NCBI RefSeq assembly: GCF_014191505.1
Contig: NZ_JACHWS010000001.1
Location: 1,116,001 to 1,180,000 of the forward strand
Direction: 5' to 3'
Source of the DNA: Hoyosella altamirensis
GTDB lineage: Bacteria; Actinomycetota; Actinomycetes; Mycobacteriales; Mycobacteriaceae
DNA: 64,000 nucleotides
Shown here: one piece after another, positions 1-12,828 of the stretch
Numbering within the stretch: the first letter of the stretch is position 1
Layout of the letters: every line of letters starts with the position of its first letter
Notes under the pieces: model-generated
What the model was told of the DNA's origin: nothing
Database searches by the model: none
Seen by the model: only the letters and a program-made list of their open reading frames with translations
Program-made: the position numbers and the translations under genes

Positions 1-2
1 TC

Positions 3-926
3 CGGAAACTCGATGAGTCCCGCTCGGGCCCAGCGCAGCTGATTGTTCGTTTCCGGATGGGCGAGGCCGAAAGGAAACTCAGCGACGCGCGGTCGGCATT
101 CGTATTGTCGCGGACTCATTATGCGAGCGGCGTCCTCGCCATCCGCCGGGACCGGAAAGCCGGCCTGCACCTCGACCTCGAGCAGCGCAGTGCACTGTTC
201 CGGGCCCTCCAGAGGACTCCCGTGCCGCTGGCTAGGCGCTCAACACCCGGCGATCAATTGCGCAGCGCGGCTCGGGACGCCGCCGCCGAAGGGATGCGCC
301 GACTGTCAGACAAATCGCGTTTCGCAGAATTAGCGCGTGCCGCGAGTGAGCGGATCGCGCTGAGCCCGACTGAATATGCTGAATTCGACGATCAGTATGA
401 AACGCTTCTCTATCTGGCGGGAACACTGTTTGACCGGATCCACGGGTCACTCTCCTGGCATTCCGCATATTTCATGGTGCAACGGGCCCAACTTGATCTC
501 GCAAGTGAACTCGTCCAGATTGCCGTCGACACCGTTGCGCTGCGGGGCATTTCGCGAGAACTCGAAGACGCCCTCGTCTCGGCACGGGATGCTGCCTCGC
601 GCCAGCAGATCCGCGCGCGTCAGGGGGCTCTGGAAAGCGTATGGAGCGAGCTCGTCAACCGCGTGGCAGCGCTGATGCGCATCGACGACGCATTGTCCGA
701 GGTTGAGGAACGCCTGCGATCGTTCGCGGCCGTCCAGCGGGCCGAGAATCTGGATCATCGTATTGACGACCTGCTGTCCCGCTCGGGCACGCGGGAAATG
801 TCAGCTGAGAACATTCACCATGTGTCCGAGCAGGTCGCGGGTGTCGATGAGGTGATTGCCGGCTACCAGGAACTTTTATACGGCGATATCGCGGAACTCA
901 CGGGCCGAGAGACCGATAGTCGATGA
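3..926 (+). CDS. Hypothetical helical protein, 5' end outside window
   Basis: The frame is open from base 3 with no stop, so the first in-frame ATG at 57 is probably internal and the true start lies upstream. What is visible (about 308 residues) is rich in Ala, Arg, Glu and Leu with long heptad-like helical stretches, no membrane segment and no motif I recognise. It ends in TGA at 924-926, immediately against the stop of the convergent lipoprotein gene (927), leaving no room for a terminator. It could be a coiled-coil structural or membrane-associated protein (upstream part unseen); function unknown. Confidence 0.7.
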   Translation, partial: RKLDESRSGPAQLIVRFRMGEAERKLSDARSAFVLSRTHYASGVLAIRRDRKAGLHLDLEQRSALFRALQRTPVPLARRSTPGDQLRSAARDAAAEGMRRLSDKSRFAELARAASERIALSPTEYAEFDDQYETLLYLAGTLFDRIHGSLSWHSAYFMVQRAQLDLASELVQIAVDTVALRGISRELEDALVSARDAASRQQIRARQGALESVWSELVNRVAALMRIDDALSEVEERLRSFAAVQRAENLDHRIDDLLSRSGTREMSAENIHHVSEQVAGVDEVIAGYQELLYGDIAELTGRETDSR

Positions 927-2315
927 TCAGTTCGTCATCAGGGTAAAAGCGCCTCGCGCGAGCGACATCATCTCAGTGATACGGGCCTCGGACTCTTCCA
1001 TTTCAGGTACATCCGTGTCGGGAGCGTTAGTCAGCACTACGACCACGTACTTCTCGTCCGCATCGTTCTCTGCGAGATAGCCGAGTGCGGTCACGCCGGG
1101 CTCGGAGCCGCCCTTGTACCAGACTGAAGTCCACTCCGCGCCCAGGGCGACGCCACCGTCGTTGTCGGACATCGCGGCCGTGACATTTTCGTCGCCGATT
1201 TCGTGGAGAGACCCGAACGCTGCGCACATGTCGCTCGCCGAGCCGAACCAGCCTATCGAGTCGATGTGACGTGAGGATGTCCACGGCTCGGCTGCGGCCA
1301 GTTCGGGCAGCGGTGTGTCGGCAATCGTGGTGTTCAGCAGGTTCCGTCGTTCCGCTTCTCCACCGCCGGTGAACTGGTCCGCGAGCTGCGGATAGTCCAC
1401 GATCTTGAGCTTGAACATCTCTTGCGTGGTCAGCATTGGGCGGTTGGCGTCCGCGTTCGCTGAAGTCTCCGCGACTACCTCTTCGACCGCTTCGCGGCCT
1501 ACAGCCTCGAGCAACATGTCGCTTGCGGTGTTATCGCTGAACGAGATCATCAGACCCGCGGCTTCCGCCACCGTGACTTCGGTGCCTGGCTCTTCATCCT
1601 GGAGGAACCCGGTCGGCCAGCTGCGGTTGTCTTCGGTGACCGCGATGGTGCTCTCCCACGTCAGGTCACCGTCGTCGATTGCACGTTGCACGGCTTCGAG
1701 CACGTACACCTTGAACATGGATGCGATAGGCATGACATCGTCAGCCCGCACGTCGTGAGCAGCTTCGCACGCACCATCATCGCCGAGGCGGGCAGCGATG
1801 AAGCTGGCCTCGGGTGCCAGCGACTCGAGGCGTTCAGTGAGGCTTTCCCACGACTCTGGTGCGTCTGGGATATTCAGCGCCGGAGCGAGATTCAGCGTGT
1901 CAATCATTCCGTCATCGTTTACCCGGAGAGTTAGCGTCAGCTGCCCGTCAGCACTGTTGATGCCGACGACGATCGCGTCGTCAGTAGCGGACTGCACTTC
2001 GGTGGGCTCAAGCGGGCCAACTGCCGTGAGGACCTCGTTGATGACCTCGGGGGAGATCTCAGCCAGGAACTCGGGGGACATGCGTTCGGTGAATTGGTCC
2101 TCAGGGATCGGCGGCTGCGCTGAGGCATCGAGGAACCACGACGCTTGTTGCCCGGCAGGGGTATCAGGCAGGCTGATTCCAGCGGGACTGACTATTTCAC
2201 CGCCACCGTCCGGCGCTTCTGTATCCGATCCGCACCCCGCAACCAGCGAGCCTGCGAGCAGTGATGCGATGACGGCGGTGAGTGCTCGCTGAGTGCCCGA
2301 GCGGCGGCGCTGCAT
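927..2315 (-). CDS. LpqF-like lipoprotein with class A beta-lactamase fold
   Basis: A 462-aa exported lipoprotein: basic N-terminus, hydrophobic segment and lipobox LVAGC with Cys28. An N-terminal domain (about 45-150) resembles the ORF12-type domain, followed by a serine beta-lactamase/DD-peptidase fold with SMFK (Ser199, Lys202), SDN (260-262) and KGG (401-403) in the place of the third KTG box. This matches the mycobacterial LpqF / clavulanate-ORF12 family, which are serine hydrolases not proven to be true beta-lactamases. It is likely anchored on the outer face of the cytoplasmic membrane and may act on cell-wall or small ester/amide substrates. Family call is fairly sure, substrate unknown. 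Confidence 0.8.
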   Translation of the reverse strand: MQRRRSGTQRALTAVIASLLAGSLVAGCGSDTEAPDGGGEIVSPAGISLPDTPAGQQASWFLDASAQPPIPEDQFTERMSPEFLAEISPEVINEVLTAVGPLEPTEVQSATDDAIVVGINSADGQLTLTLRVNDDGMIDTLNLAPALNIPDAPESWESLTERLESLAPEASFIAARLGDDGACEAAHDVRADDVMPIASMFKVYVLEAVQRAIDDGDLTWESTIAVTEDNRSWPTGFLQDEEPGTEVTVAEAAGLMISFSDNTASDMLLEAVGREAVEEVVAETSANADANRPMLTTQEMFKLKIVDYPQLADQFTGGGEAERRNLLNTTIADTPLPELAAAEPWTSSRHIDSIGWFGSASDMCAAFGSLHEIGDENVTAAMSDNDGGVALGAEWTSVWYKGGSEPGVTALGYLAENDADEKYVVVVLTNAPDTDVPEMEESEARITEMMSLARGAFTLMTN

Positions 2316-2321
2316 ACGTGC

Positions 2322-2846
2322 TTACCTGCTTTCCATCTCTTCGTGGGTGAGGAGCCACGTTTTGGTGTCGAGGCCCCATCGAAATCCGCCGAGAGCGCCT
2401 CCCGTGCGCACGACGCGGTGGCAGGGCACAAAGAGTGCTGCAGCATTACGGGCGCACGCCGACGCCGCAGCGCGGGCTGCGCGAGGATTTCCGCTGCGTC
2501 GCGCAAGATCACCGTACGTGACGGGAGCGCCGGGAGCGACGTCGCGGAGCATCTTCCACGTCTCTATGAGGAAATCTCCGGATTGTTGCTCAACCGGCAC
2601 AGCGCTGACCGAGTCCAGTTCCCCGTCGTAATAGGCGGTGACAGCGTCCGCTATCGGCTGCACGGCGGAAGCGGGCACTTCCTCAACTGATGAGGGGCGC
2701 AACTGGGGGTGAATAAGCCCGGTGAGCGCCGACGGATAGCCCGTCCAGCCCGATGCGAGCACCGAATCGATCTCGGAGACCACAACCGTGAACGGGCCGT
2801 TCGGTGTACTGAGGGTCGCTGACCGCCCGCTGATGACTCCAGTCAT
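2322..2846 (-). CDS. ogt: Methylated-DNA--protein-cysteine methyltransferase
   Basis: A 174-aa O6-alkylguanine-DNA alkyltransferase that removes alkyl groups from guanine O6 by suicide transfer to its active-site Cys. The motif PCHRV places the acceptor at Cys142, preceded by the usual winged-helix segment (TYGDLARRSGNPRAARA, 110-126). A longer open frame reaches 3053, but the ATG at 2846 overlaps the ada-alkA stop by four bases (ATGA) and gives the family's normal length. Co-transcribed with ada-alkA as an alkylation-repair operon; only 6 bp separate its stop from the lpqF-like start downstream. Confidence 0.93.
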   Translation of the reverse strand: MTGVISGRSATLSTPNGPFTVVVSEIDSVLASGWTGYPSALTGLIHPQLRPSSVEEVPASAVQPIADAVTAYYDGELDSVSAVPVEQQSGDFLIETWKMLRDVAPGAPVTYGDLARRSGNPRAARAAASACARNAAALFVPCHRVVRTGGALGGFRWGLDTKTWLLTHEEMESR

Positions 2847-4345
2847 GACGCTGCCGTCTCCTTTCGGGTCGCGGTATCGCGCACATAATGCCACCACAAG
2901 TGCATCGTTGCGTAGGAACGCCACGGTGCCCAATGTTGCGCATCGGCGGCAGTTAGCGAAAGGTCGCTCAGCGATTTCGCAACAACATGGTCTCCATGCA
3001 GGAAAATGTCCGGATGCCGGGTTACGCGCATGGCGACGTAGGATGCCGTCCACGGCCCGAAACCATCACACGTGAGCAGCGTGTCATGGAGTTCAGCCGG
3101 ATCAGCGCCGGGGTGGACGCGCAGCGTCCCTGCGTCGAGTGCCTGGGCGGCGGCAATGATTGAACGGATGCGGCGAACCGGGCCGGAAAGCACCGTCCGG
3201 CCGTGCTCCGCGATCGCTGCCGCTGAAGGAAACACCTTGGGTGGCGTCTCACTTCGATCGATGGGAGGCGCTTCCTCGCCGAGCTGCGCCACCAGTCGGG
3301 AGGTGAGAGTGATAGCGGCACGCCGCGAAACCTGCTGGCCGAGCAGCGCCCGGATCACCGTCTCGGTGGGGTCCGCGCACCCCGGGACGCGAATGCCTGG
3401 ACTCTCGCTGACCAGAGGACGCATTGAAGAGTGCCTGCTGAGCGCGCGGTCTACTGCAACGGGATCGGCATCGAGGTCGAGCAGGTGGCGAATACGCGCG
3501 ACAGCGGGCATGAGGTCGCGCAGGTCGTTCAGCGCGAGGGTCGCCCCCACATGATCTTCGGCGAGGCGCAGGCGCACGGATGCGAGACCCCGAGGAAGTC
3601 GCAGACCGCGAGTAAATGATTCGTTGCGCGCGGTTTCCATGCCAGGCACCGCGTGCCCCGATAGGAACCATTGAACCCATGAGGCGTTGAGAGGGGCACG
3701 GAAGGGCAAATGCAAAGTCAGCGCGCCGCCAGCTGACTGGCCCGCAGCATCTTCCCGCCGCAGCTGCGACGGCGTGAGGCCGTAGATCCGGGCGATGGTG
3801 TCGTTGAACTGCCGCACGCTCGAGAACCCGGACGCGAACGCGGTGTCCGCGATAGGCATAGAGGTCGACTGCAGCAAAGCACGCGCTGTGCGGGCACGGA
3901 AGGACCGCGCTAACGCGAGCGGGCCCGCACCGAGCTCCGCGACGAGGATCCGGTTGACGTGGCGGGTGGAGTAGCCGAGTTTGGCCGCGAGGCCCGCGAC
4001 GCCACTACGTTCGATGACCCCCTCAGCGATCAGCGTCAGGGCGCGTGTCGCCAGTTCGGAGGTGACGTTCCAGCCTGGTGTGCCGGGCGCGGCGTCAGGG
4101 CTGCAGCGCCGGCACGCGCGGAAACCGGCCTGCTGAGCGCCGGCCGGGGTGGGGTAGAAGTCAACATTCTCCGCGTGCGGTGTCTGAGCCGGACACGAGG
4201 GACGGCAATATATGCCCGTGGTGCGCACCGCGGTCACGAACTGGCCGTCGAAGCGCTGGTCACGTGCGGAGACAGCCCGATAACACAGCTCGCGATTCTG
4301 CACCAGTGCGGACACTGGCGGCAGAGACGAGTGATCGTTGGGCAC
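2843..4345 (-). CDS. AdaA-AlkA fusion: methyl-phosphotriester regulator / 3-methyladenine glycosylase
   Basis: About 500 aa. The N-terminal Ada domain carries the four zinc cysteines Cys47, Cys51, Cys78 and Cys81 (CRPSC and CRRC); the first is the methyl acceptor that turns Ada into an activator. An AraC-type HTH follows (about 95-180), then an AlkA-type N-terminal domain and a helix-hairpin-helix glycosylase domain with catalytic Asp452 (HGDHVVAKSL). It combines sensing of alkylation damage with excision of 3-alkylated purines. GTG at 4345 is the first plausible start before the Ada domain; GTGs 10-14 codons later are alternatives. The fusion is known in Actinobacteria. Linked to ogt by ATGA overlap; probably autoregulated. 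Confidence 0.9.
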   Translation of the reverse strand: MPNDHSSLPPVSALVQNRELCYRAVSARDQRFDGQFVTAVRTTGIYCRPSCPAQTPHAENVDFYPTPAGAQQAGFRACRRCSPDAAPGTPGWNVTSELATRALTLIAEGVIERSGVAGLAAKLGYSTRHVNRILVAELGAGPLALARSFRARTARALLQSTSMPIADTAFASGFSSVRQFNDTIARIYGLTPSQLRREDAAGQSAGGALTLHLPFRAPLNASWVQWFLSGHAVPGMETARNESFTRGLRLPRGLASVRLRLAEDHVGATLALNDLRDLMPAVARIRHLLDLDADPVAVDRALSRHSSMRPLVSESPGIRVPGCADPTETVIRALLGQQVSRRAAITLTSRLVAQLGEEAPPIDRSETPPKVFPSAAAIAEHGRTVLSGPVRRIRSIIAAAQALDAGTLRVHPGADPAELHDTLLTCDGFGPWTASYVAMRVTRHPDIFLHGDHVVAKSLSDLSLTAADAQHWAPWRSYATMHLWWHYVRDTATRKETAAS

Positions 4346-4415
4346 TACTCGATCGTGACACTCTGAATGAAAGTGTGCTAGCGGGAATCGGACATTGCCC
4401 TGTTTCTTGGTGGTT

Positions 4416-4947
4416 TTATACGAGGCGTCGGCCGCGCCGTTGACGCAACCGCATGTCCCACAAACAGAGTCGGAGCGGTAAGGTCCGGATTCCTGCGGGC
4501 GTCGCACGATGAAGCACGCCGCCGACGCGCATGCTTGCTCTGAAGAGGGCTTCTCGGCGCGGACCCCAAGGCAGCTGCATCTGTCCACGAAAATGATCAG
4601 GCAGGAAGCCTGTTGTGAAGAAGCATCGGACACGCCCGAAGAGACGCGGCAACGGTGCTGGCAGAAAGGTGCCGTAGGCGATGCCGGTGAGGTAATCGCG
4701 AACTGTGTCGTCCACAGTGGCTTTATCACGCCTTGTCTTCGTCGGTACCAAGAATCGCGACCGCGAGATAAGTAATGGTGGTGCGAGCCCGCTTAAAGGG
4801 GTGCTTGTAGAGGTTGCCGCTATCGACCTGGCTCTCAACGACTCCGTAACCCATGCCGGGTCGGCTGAGCTGCATGATGACGTTCGATCCTGCGGCGAGA
4901 AAGCCGAGATGGCTGATACCGCGCACAAGTGGCTGCTTCGCCGTCAT
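4416..4947 (-). pseudogene. Remnant of a DUF2236 (MpaB-like oxygenase) gene
   Basis: Two pieces of one family lie in different frames. From ATG 4947 the frame reads the conserved N-terminal part (residues such as [19 protein letters not shown], then [13 protein letters not shown]) and stops at 4726. A second frame carries the C-terminal part (about 4730 to 4416; FFTTGFLPDHFRGQMQLPW ... LCLWDMR). Together they give roughly 175 residues against about 270-300 for intact DUF2236 proteins, so about 100 central residues, including most candidate catalytic histidines, are missing. The junction is at a GACAAGGC/GATAAAGC near-repeat, consistent with a deletion plus frameshift. It should be non-functional. 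A TGATCAAAT element (4984) lies just upstream. Confidence 0.75.
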
Positions 4948-4983
4948 GGGTCTTGAGCACCATCCTCTGCGTCGAAATATATG

Positions 4984-4992
4984 TGATCAAAT
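4984..4992. promoter_or_regulatory. TGATCAAAT element upstream of DUF2236 remnant
   Basis: The 9-mer TGATCAAAT, core of the putative GntR operator at 17604-17619, occurs about 37 bp upstream of the start of the broken DUF2236 gene. Only four copies of it were noticed in the window. It may be a relic binding site; a chance match cannot be excluded. Confidence 0.3.
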
Positions 4993-5036
4993 CATGCGGG
5001 ATCACTGGAATAATGACAACCGCGTGGCAGTCAGGG

Positions 5037-6278
5037 TCAGTCGATAAGAAGCGCCGCCCGCATCAGACGGCCGAGGAAGGCCCGAACTCCCGGGGACTTC
5101 TCGAAGTTCACCAGCCGTCCGATATCCAGTGCCAGTGCGAGTGACGCGTGAACCAGAAAACGTAGTTCAATAAGCTGGCGGCCGGGCAGTACCTGCTCGA
5201 GGAGCGTTGCCCACTCTTCGATATAGAGCCGCTGCGCAGTATTGAGTTCGCGGCGCTGCGCTGCTGGCAGACTCCCAACTTCGGTGAAGTACACCGACAT
5301 GAGGTCCTGCTGGCCGGACGACAGGCTGACGTAAAGATCGACGAGTCGGCGCAAGCCGTCGAGCGGCGAGGCGGACTCTGCCAGCACCGCTGTCGTGTCC
5401 GCGGTCAACCGTTCGCTGGCACGAGCGAAGGCGGCAGCAAGCAGGTCGCTCTTACTTTCGAAGTAGCGGTATACCCCGGACGCGTTGAGGTCTGCGGCAG
5501 CGCCGATCTCTTCGATGCTCACGTCGTGGTAGCCACGCTCGAAAAACAACTGGATGGCGGCTTTGAGGAGTTGTTCCCGCTTGGATTGTGGCGTGAGTCC
5601 GGCCTGGCGAGGCTGCGATGAGGGCTGCGGGACGATGTGTGCATCGACCCCTAAAACGGACTGGGCGGCTTCCAGGATGATGCGCTGAATCCGCCTCTCA
5701 GAAAGTGGTGTTCGATGGGCGGTGATGCTGCCGATGACACTGAGCGCAGCGCCGCTGAGTAGCGTGTACTCGCGGTCCGAAAGCCCGGGGCGCAATCGCT
5801 TCACCTGAATGCTGACGTTCCGGTTGACAGTCTTGATGCGGTCGCTCACCGCGCGCCGGTCAGCAGGATTGAGGTAGCGATGCTCCCATCGGTACAGCCC
5901 ACCGGTCTTACGGTGTTCGATCGTGACTCTGATCAGTGACAGCAGTACTGCTTGGAGGTCGCCCTCCTCATTCGCGCTTTGTGAACCGTTGTTCTGCGGA
6001 CTGCTCGCCTCGACAAGGACATCAGCGAGGGACAGTGCGACATGCCGGAAGAGTGCGTACTTGTTGGGAAAATGGCGGTACAAAGCGGGACCGGAGACGC
6101 CCACTTCGCGCGCGATGTCGTCAATTCCGACCTGGTTGTAACCCTGGGTGCTGAACATCTCGGCGGCGATCCGGGCGATTTGCGCTTTGCGATCTTTCGG
6201 GCGTCTGCGCGGGGCGGATGCAGGCGGTCGCGTGCCTGCGGCGATCGTGCCCCGATGGGCTCCCGCGGATTCCGGCAC
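5037..6278 (-). CDS. Tandem TetR-family regulator with two HTH domains
   Basis: About 413 aa, twice the usual TetR length. A first TetR DNA-binding domain lies at about 30-80 (GIDDIAREVGVSGPALYRHF), followed by a ligand-type helical region, and a second complete HTH starts near residue 233 (SIEEIGAAADLNASGVYRYF) with its own C-terminal domain. The open frame extends to 6461, but GTG 6278 has an AGGGAG ribosome-binding site six bases upstream, so I use it. It is divergent from the thiolase operon with about 206 bp between them, which holds a perfect inverted repeat (6307-6324). Likely represses the beta-oxidation operon in response to an acyl-CoA (inference). Confidence 0.87.
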   Translation of the reverse strand: MPESAGAHRGTIAAGTRPPASAPRRRPKDRKAQIARIAAEMFSTQGYNQVGIDDIAREVGVSGPALYRHFPNKYALFRHVALSLADVLVEASSPQNNGSQSANEEGDLQAVLLSLIRVTIEHRKTGGLYRWEHRYLNPADRRAVSDRIKTVNRNVSIQVKRLRPGLSDREYTLLSGAALSVIGSITAHRTPLSERRIQRIILEAAQSVLGVDAHIVPQPSSQPRQAGLTPQSKREQLLKAAIQLFFERGYHDVSIEEIGAAADLNASGVYRYFESKSDLLAAAFARASERLTADTTAVLAESASPLDGLRRLVDLYVSLSSGQQDLMSVYFTEVGSLPAAQRRELNTAQRLYIEEWATLLEQVLPGRQLIELRFLVHASLALALDIGRLVNFEKSPGVRAFLGRLMRAALLID

Positions 6279-6306
6279 CGTAACTCCCTGTGATGTGCGT
6301 GTAAAC

Positions 6307-6324
6307 GGCTGTTGGTGAACAGCC
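6307..6324. promoter_or_regulatory. Inverted repeat, probable TetR operator
   Basis: GGCTGTT-GGTG-AACAGCC is a perfect 7-bp inverted repeat with a 4-bp centre, lying between the divergent tandem-TetR gene and the thiolase gene, about 160 bp before the latter. Position and symmetry fit an operator; a leader hairpin on the TetR transcript is the alternative. Confidence 0.5.
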
Positions 6325-6484
6325 CGTCGAGTCGTATCGGCAATTGTTGCACAAACTTCGTGGTTGCGTCGCTTGACTTTCATCGAATCTCGCGCAAAAG
6401 TTAACGCAGATTCTGTGAAGAATGCGCCAGTGGTGGCTGCCTCCAGCGGTAGCTCCAACACTTACGAAACTGCGAAGGACACCG

Positions 6485-7702
6485 ATGGGACACTCTGAAG
6501 CGCTCATCTATGACGCGATCCGTACACCGCGAGGGAAAGGTAAAGCCTCGGGGTCCCTGCATTCCGTGAAACCAATCGACCTCGTCACTGGACTGATCGA
6601 CGCACTCATCGCGCGCAATCCCGCCGCGGACCCAACGACGATCGACGATGTCGTACTGGGCATTGTGTCGCCAGTTGGCGACCAAGGAGCCGTGCTGCCC
6701 CGAACAGCCGCATTGTTATCCGGCCTTTCGGACTCTGTGGCCGGTGTACAAACCAACAGGTTCTGCGCGTCGGGGCTTGAGGCCGTCAATCTCGCTGCCC
6801 AGAAGGTGCGCTCAGGCTGGGAAGACCTCGTACTCGCCGGAGGCGTGGAATCCATGTCGCGGGTGAAGATGGGGTCAGACGGTGGTGCGTGGCCGATGGA
6901 CCCTCACAGCAATTACGTCACATCGTTCGTCCCCCAGGGGATTGGTGCGGACCTCATCGCGACGATGGAGGGGTTCAGCCGTACACAGGTGGATGAATTC
7001 GCTGTGCGCTCACAGGAACGTGCTGCGAAGGCCTGGTCCGACGGCAGGTTCGCGAACTCAGTCATCCCCGTCGCGGATATGCACGGTATGCCCGTACTCG
7101 ATCGGGACGAGCACATGCGCCCAGATGCGACGGTGGAATCCCTCGCGGCGCTGCAGCCCTCTTTCACCGTGATCGGTGACCAGGGCGGGTTCGATGCCGT
7201 TGCACTCCAGAAGTATCACTGGGTGGAAAAGATCGAGCACGTCCACCACGCTGGCAATTCGTCGGGAATTGTCGATGGCGCCTCGCTGGTGCTGATCGGC
7301 AGCGAAGCCGCGGGCGTGCGGAATGGTCTCACCCCGCGCGGCCGCGTCGTGTCAACAGCGGTGGTTGGTACCGAACCCACAATCATGCTGACCGGACCGG
7401 CACCTGCCGCGCAGAAAGCTCTGGACAAGGCGGGGCTCACCTTTGATGACATTGACCTGTTTGAAGTCAATGAGGCGTTCGCGTCCGTCGTCCTGAAGTT
7501 CATCGCCGATACCGGAGTCGATATCGACAAGGTCAACGTGAATGGTGGCTCGATCGCGATGGGGCACCCCCTTGGCGCCACAGGGGCAATGATTCTCGGC
7601 ACATTGCTCGACGAGCTGGAACGCCGCGGTGACCGCTACGGCCTCGCCACGCTGTGCGTGGGCGCAGGCATGGGGATCGCCACCGTCATCGAACGCGTAT
7701 GA
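6485..7702 (+). CDS. fadA: Acetyl-CoA C-acyltransferase (3-ketoacyl-CoA thiolase)
   Basis: A 405-aa thiolase catalysing CoA-dependent cleavage of 3-ketoacyl-CoA, the last beta-oxidation step. The acyl-accepting cysteine is Cys94 ([11 protein letters not shown]); the C-terminal catalytic pair is His361 ([10 protein letters not shown]) and Cys391 (CVGAGMG); NEAFASV and [13 protein letters not shown] motifs are present. ATG 6485 has an AAGGAC ribosome-binding site; an earlier in-frame ATG at 6422 lacks one and would add residues not expected in the family. First gene of an operon with fadB 31 bp downstream, together forming the two subunits of a trifunctional-type complex. Confidence 0.93.
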   Translation: MGHSEALIYDAIRTPRGKGKASGSLHSVKPIDLVTGLIDALIARNPAADPTTIDDVVLGIVSPVGDQGAVLPRTAALLSGLSDSVAGVQTNRFCASGLEAVNLAAQKVRSGWEDLVLAGGVESMSRVKMGSDGGAWPMDPHSNYVTSFVPQGIGADLIATMEGFSRTQVDEFAVRSQERAAKAWSDGRFANSVIPVADMHGMPVLDRDEHMRPDATVESLAALQPSFTVIGDQGGFDAVALQKYHWVEKIEHVHHAGNSSGIVDGASLVLIGSEAAGVRNGLTPRGRVVSTAVVGTEPTIMLTGPAPAAQKALDKAGLTFDDIDLFEVNEAFASVVLKFIADTGVDIDKVNVNGGSIAMGHPLGATGAMILGTLLDELERRGDRYGLATLCVGAGMGIATVIERV

Positions 7703-7733
7703 ACCTACATTCTTTTCCAGGGAGACCACGACA

Positions 7734-11674
<3,941 letters not shown>

Positions 11675-11776
11675 ACCGTGATTAACTTTCTATGCCCGAT
11701 TCGGCCCCGGCGGGCGCGGTGGAGCGATTTAATGGCGACCATCGGCGTGAAGTCAATGGGAAGGGACTGAGGACTG

Positions 11777-12139
11777 ATGACCCCAGCAGACGAAAATCAA
11801 GGACGGCAACCCGGGAAGGTGCGGCGGCTCACCCACGTGGTGCTGAGTCTCGATGAGACGATGGATCAGGCGAACGGCCTGATGAAGCAGGCAGACACCC
11901 TGCTGCCGGAGCTGGTGTATCAGCTGCAGTATCTGAATGACACGCTCACCAACATCAACACCACGCTGGAGCGTGCCAACGGGCTTTTGGACAACGCCGA
12001 CTGGATGCTGAGCCCCGCGCAGAGTATCCGGAAGCGTCTAACGCCCCGGCCGAACCGGAGCACGTCGAAAGGCAGCAAGAGGACCGCTTCTCAGCAGGAC
12101 GACCTGCCTGAAGAGGCCGAGCCCGTGGCTGAAGAATAG
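11777..12139 (+). CDS. Small hypothetical helical protein
   Basis: A 120-aa protein with no recognised domain. Residues about 15-85 form an amphipathic helix-rich region with repeated hydrophobic spacing (LDETMDQANGLMKQADTLL, LNDTLTNINTTLERANGLL), suggesting a coiled coil; the C-terminal 35 residues are charged and probably disordered. SD GGGAAGGGAC is about ten bases upstream. Its stop touches the start of the TetR gene, so the two are one transcription unit. The pattern resembles small proteins encoded next to actinobacterial TetR genes, but I cannot assign a function. Confidence 0.7.
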   Translation: MTPADENQGRQPGKVRRLTHVVLSLDETMDQANGLMKQADTLLPELVYQLQYLNDTLTNINTTLERANGLLDNADWMLSPAQSIRKRLTPRPNRSTSKGSKRTASQQDDLPEEAEPVAEE

Positions 12140-12748
12140 TTGGTGAATCGCAGACGTCCCGTCCAGGCCCGCTCACACGACACTGTGCAGCGGATCCTGG
12201 ACGCGGCGCATGACGTCCTAGCTGAACGCGGATATCACGATTGCTCGACGAATCGCATAGCCGATGCTGCTGGCATCAGTAAAGGGTCGTTGTACCAGTA
12301 CTTTTCGGACAAGGATGACGTTCTCGTCCGTCTCGCCGACCGCATCGCGGAGGACATCACCGCACAGATCAGCCAGCAGATTGACAGGAATCTAGGGCCA
12401 GACTGGCAGGTGTTAGCCGCAGCGGTTCTGGACGCTGTTTTCGACGCGGTTGACCAGCACAGCCCGGTGCTGCGCACGATGCTGGCCGATGCTCCACAAC
12501 TGCGTGTGCTCGAACGCATGGAGAGCATTACCGCGAGAGCGGTCGACGTCGGCAGGACATACATCGCGCTGAACAGGGCGCAGTTCCGTGCGGAACTCGA
12601 CGTCGATGCGACGCTGGCCGTCCTCGTTGCTGGGCTGACGGCAATCATGAGTGACTACTTGCAGGGGACTTCGCCCATAGAGCAGTCCAGGCTGAAAAAG
12701 GCGCTGCGGCAATTGACCTTGAACGCCCTGGTGCCTGACGGCCGTTAG
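12140..12748 (+). CDS. TetR-family transcriptional regulator
   Basis: A 202-aa regulator with a standard N-terminal TetR HTH (RILDAAHDVLAERGYHDCSTNRIADAAGISKGSLYQYFSDK split across about 18-60) and a helical ligand domain. The start may be TTG 12140, directly after the previous stop, or GTG 12143; both give the same domain. It is coupled to the preceding 120-aa gene. Targets are unknown; autoregulation of the pair is likely by analogy. Confidence 0.88.
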   Translation: MVNRRRPVQARSHDTVQRILDAAHDVLAERGYHDCSTNRIADAAGISKGSLYQYFSDKDDVLVRLADRIAEDITAQISQQIDRNLGPDWQVLAAAVLDAVFDAVDQHSPVLRTMLADAPQLRVLERMESITARAVDVGRTYIALNRAQFRAELDVDATLAVLVAGLTAIMSDYLQGTSPIEQSRLKKALRQLTLNALVPDGR

Positions 12749-12828
12749 CAGAGATCTGAACTCGCGGCGCCCGCCCGCACCTTATGGTGAAAGGGTTAGC
12801 CACCCGCGTGACCGGGAAGTCCCACTAG

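Noticed and set aside
6380-6420. KstR-type box (GTTAAC) before the thiolase
   Set aside because: Only a short GTTAAC core is present, without the full KstR consensus, so the TetR inverted repeat is preferred.
6422-6484. Earlier in-frame ATG of the thiolase
   Set aside because: No ribosome site, unconserved residues, while ATG 6485 has AAGGAC and matches the family start.
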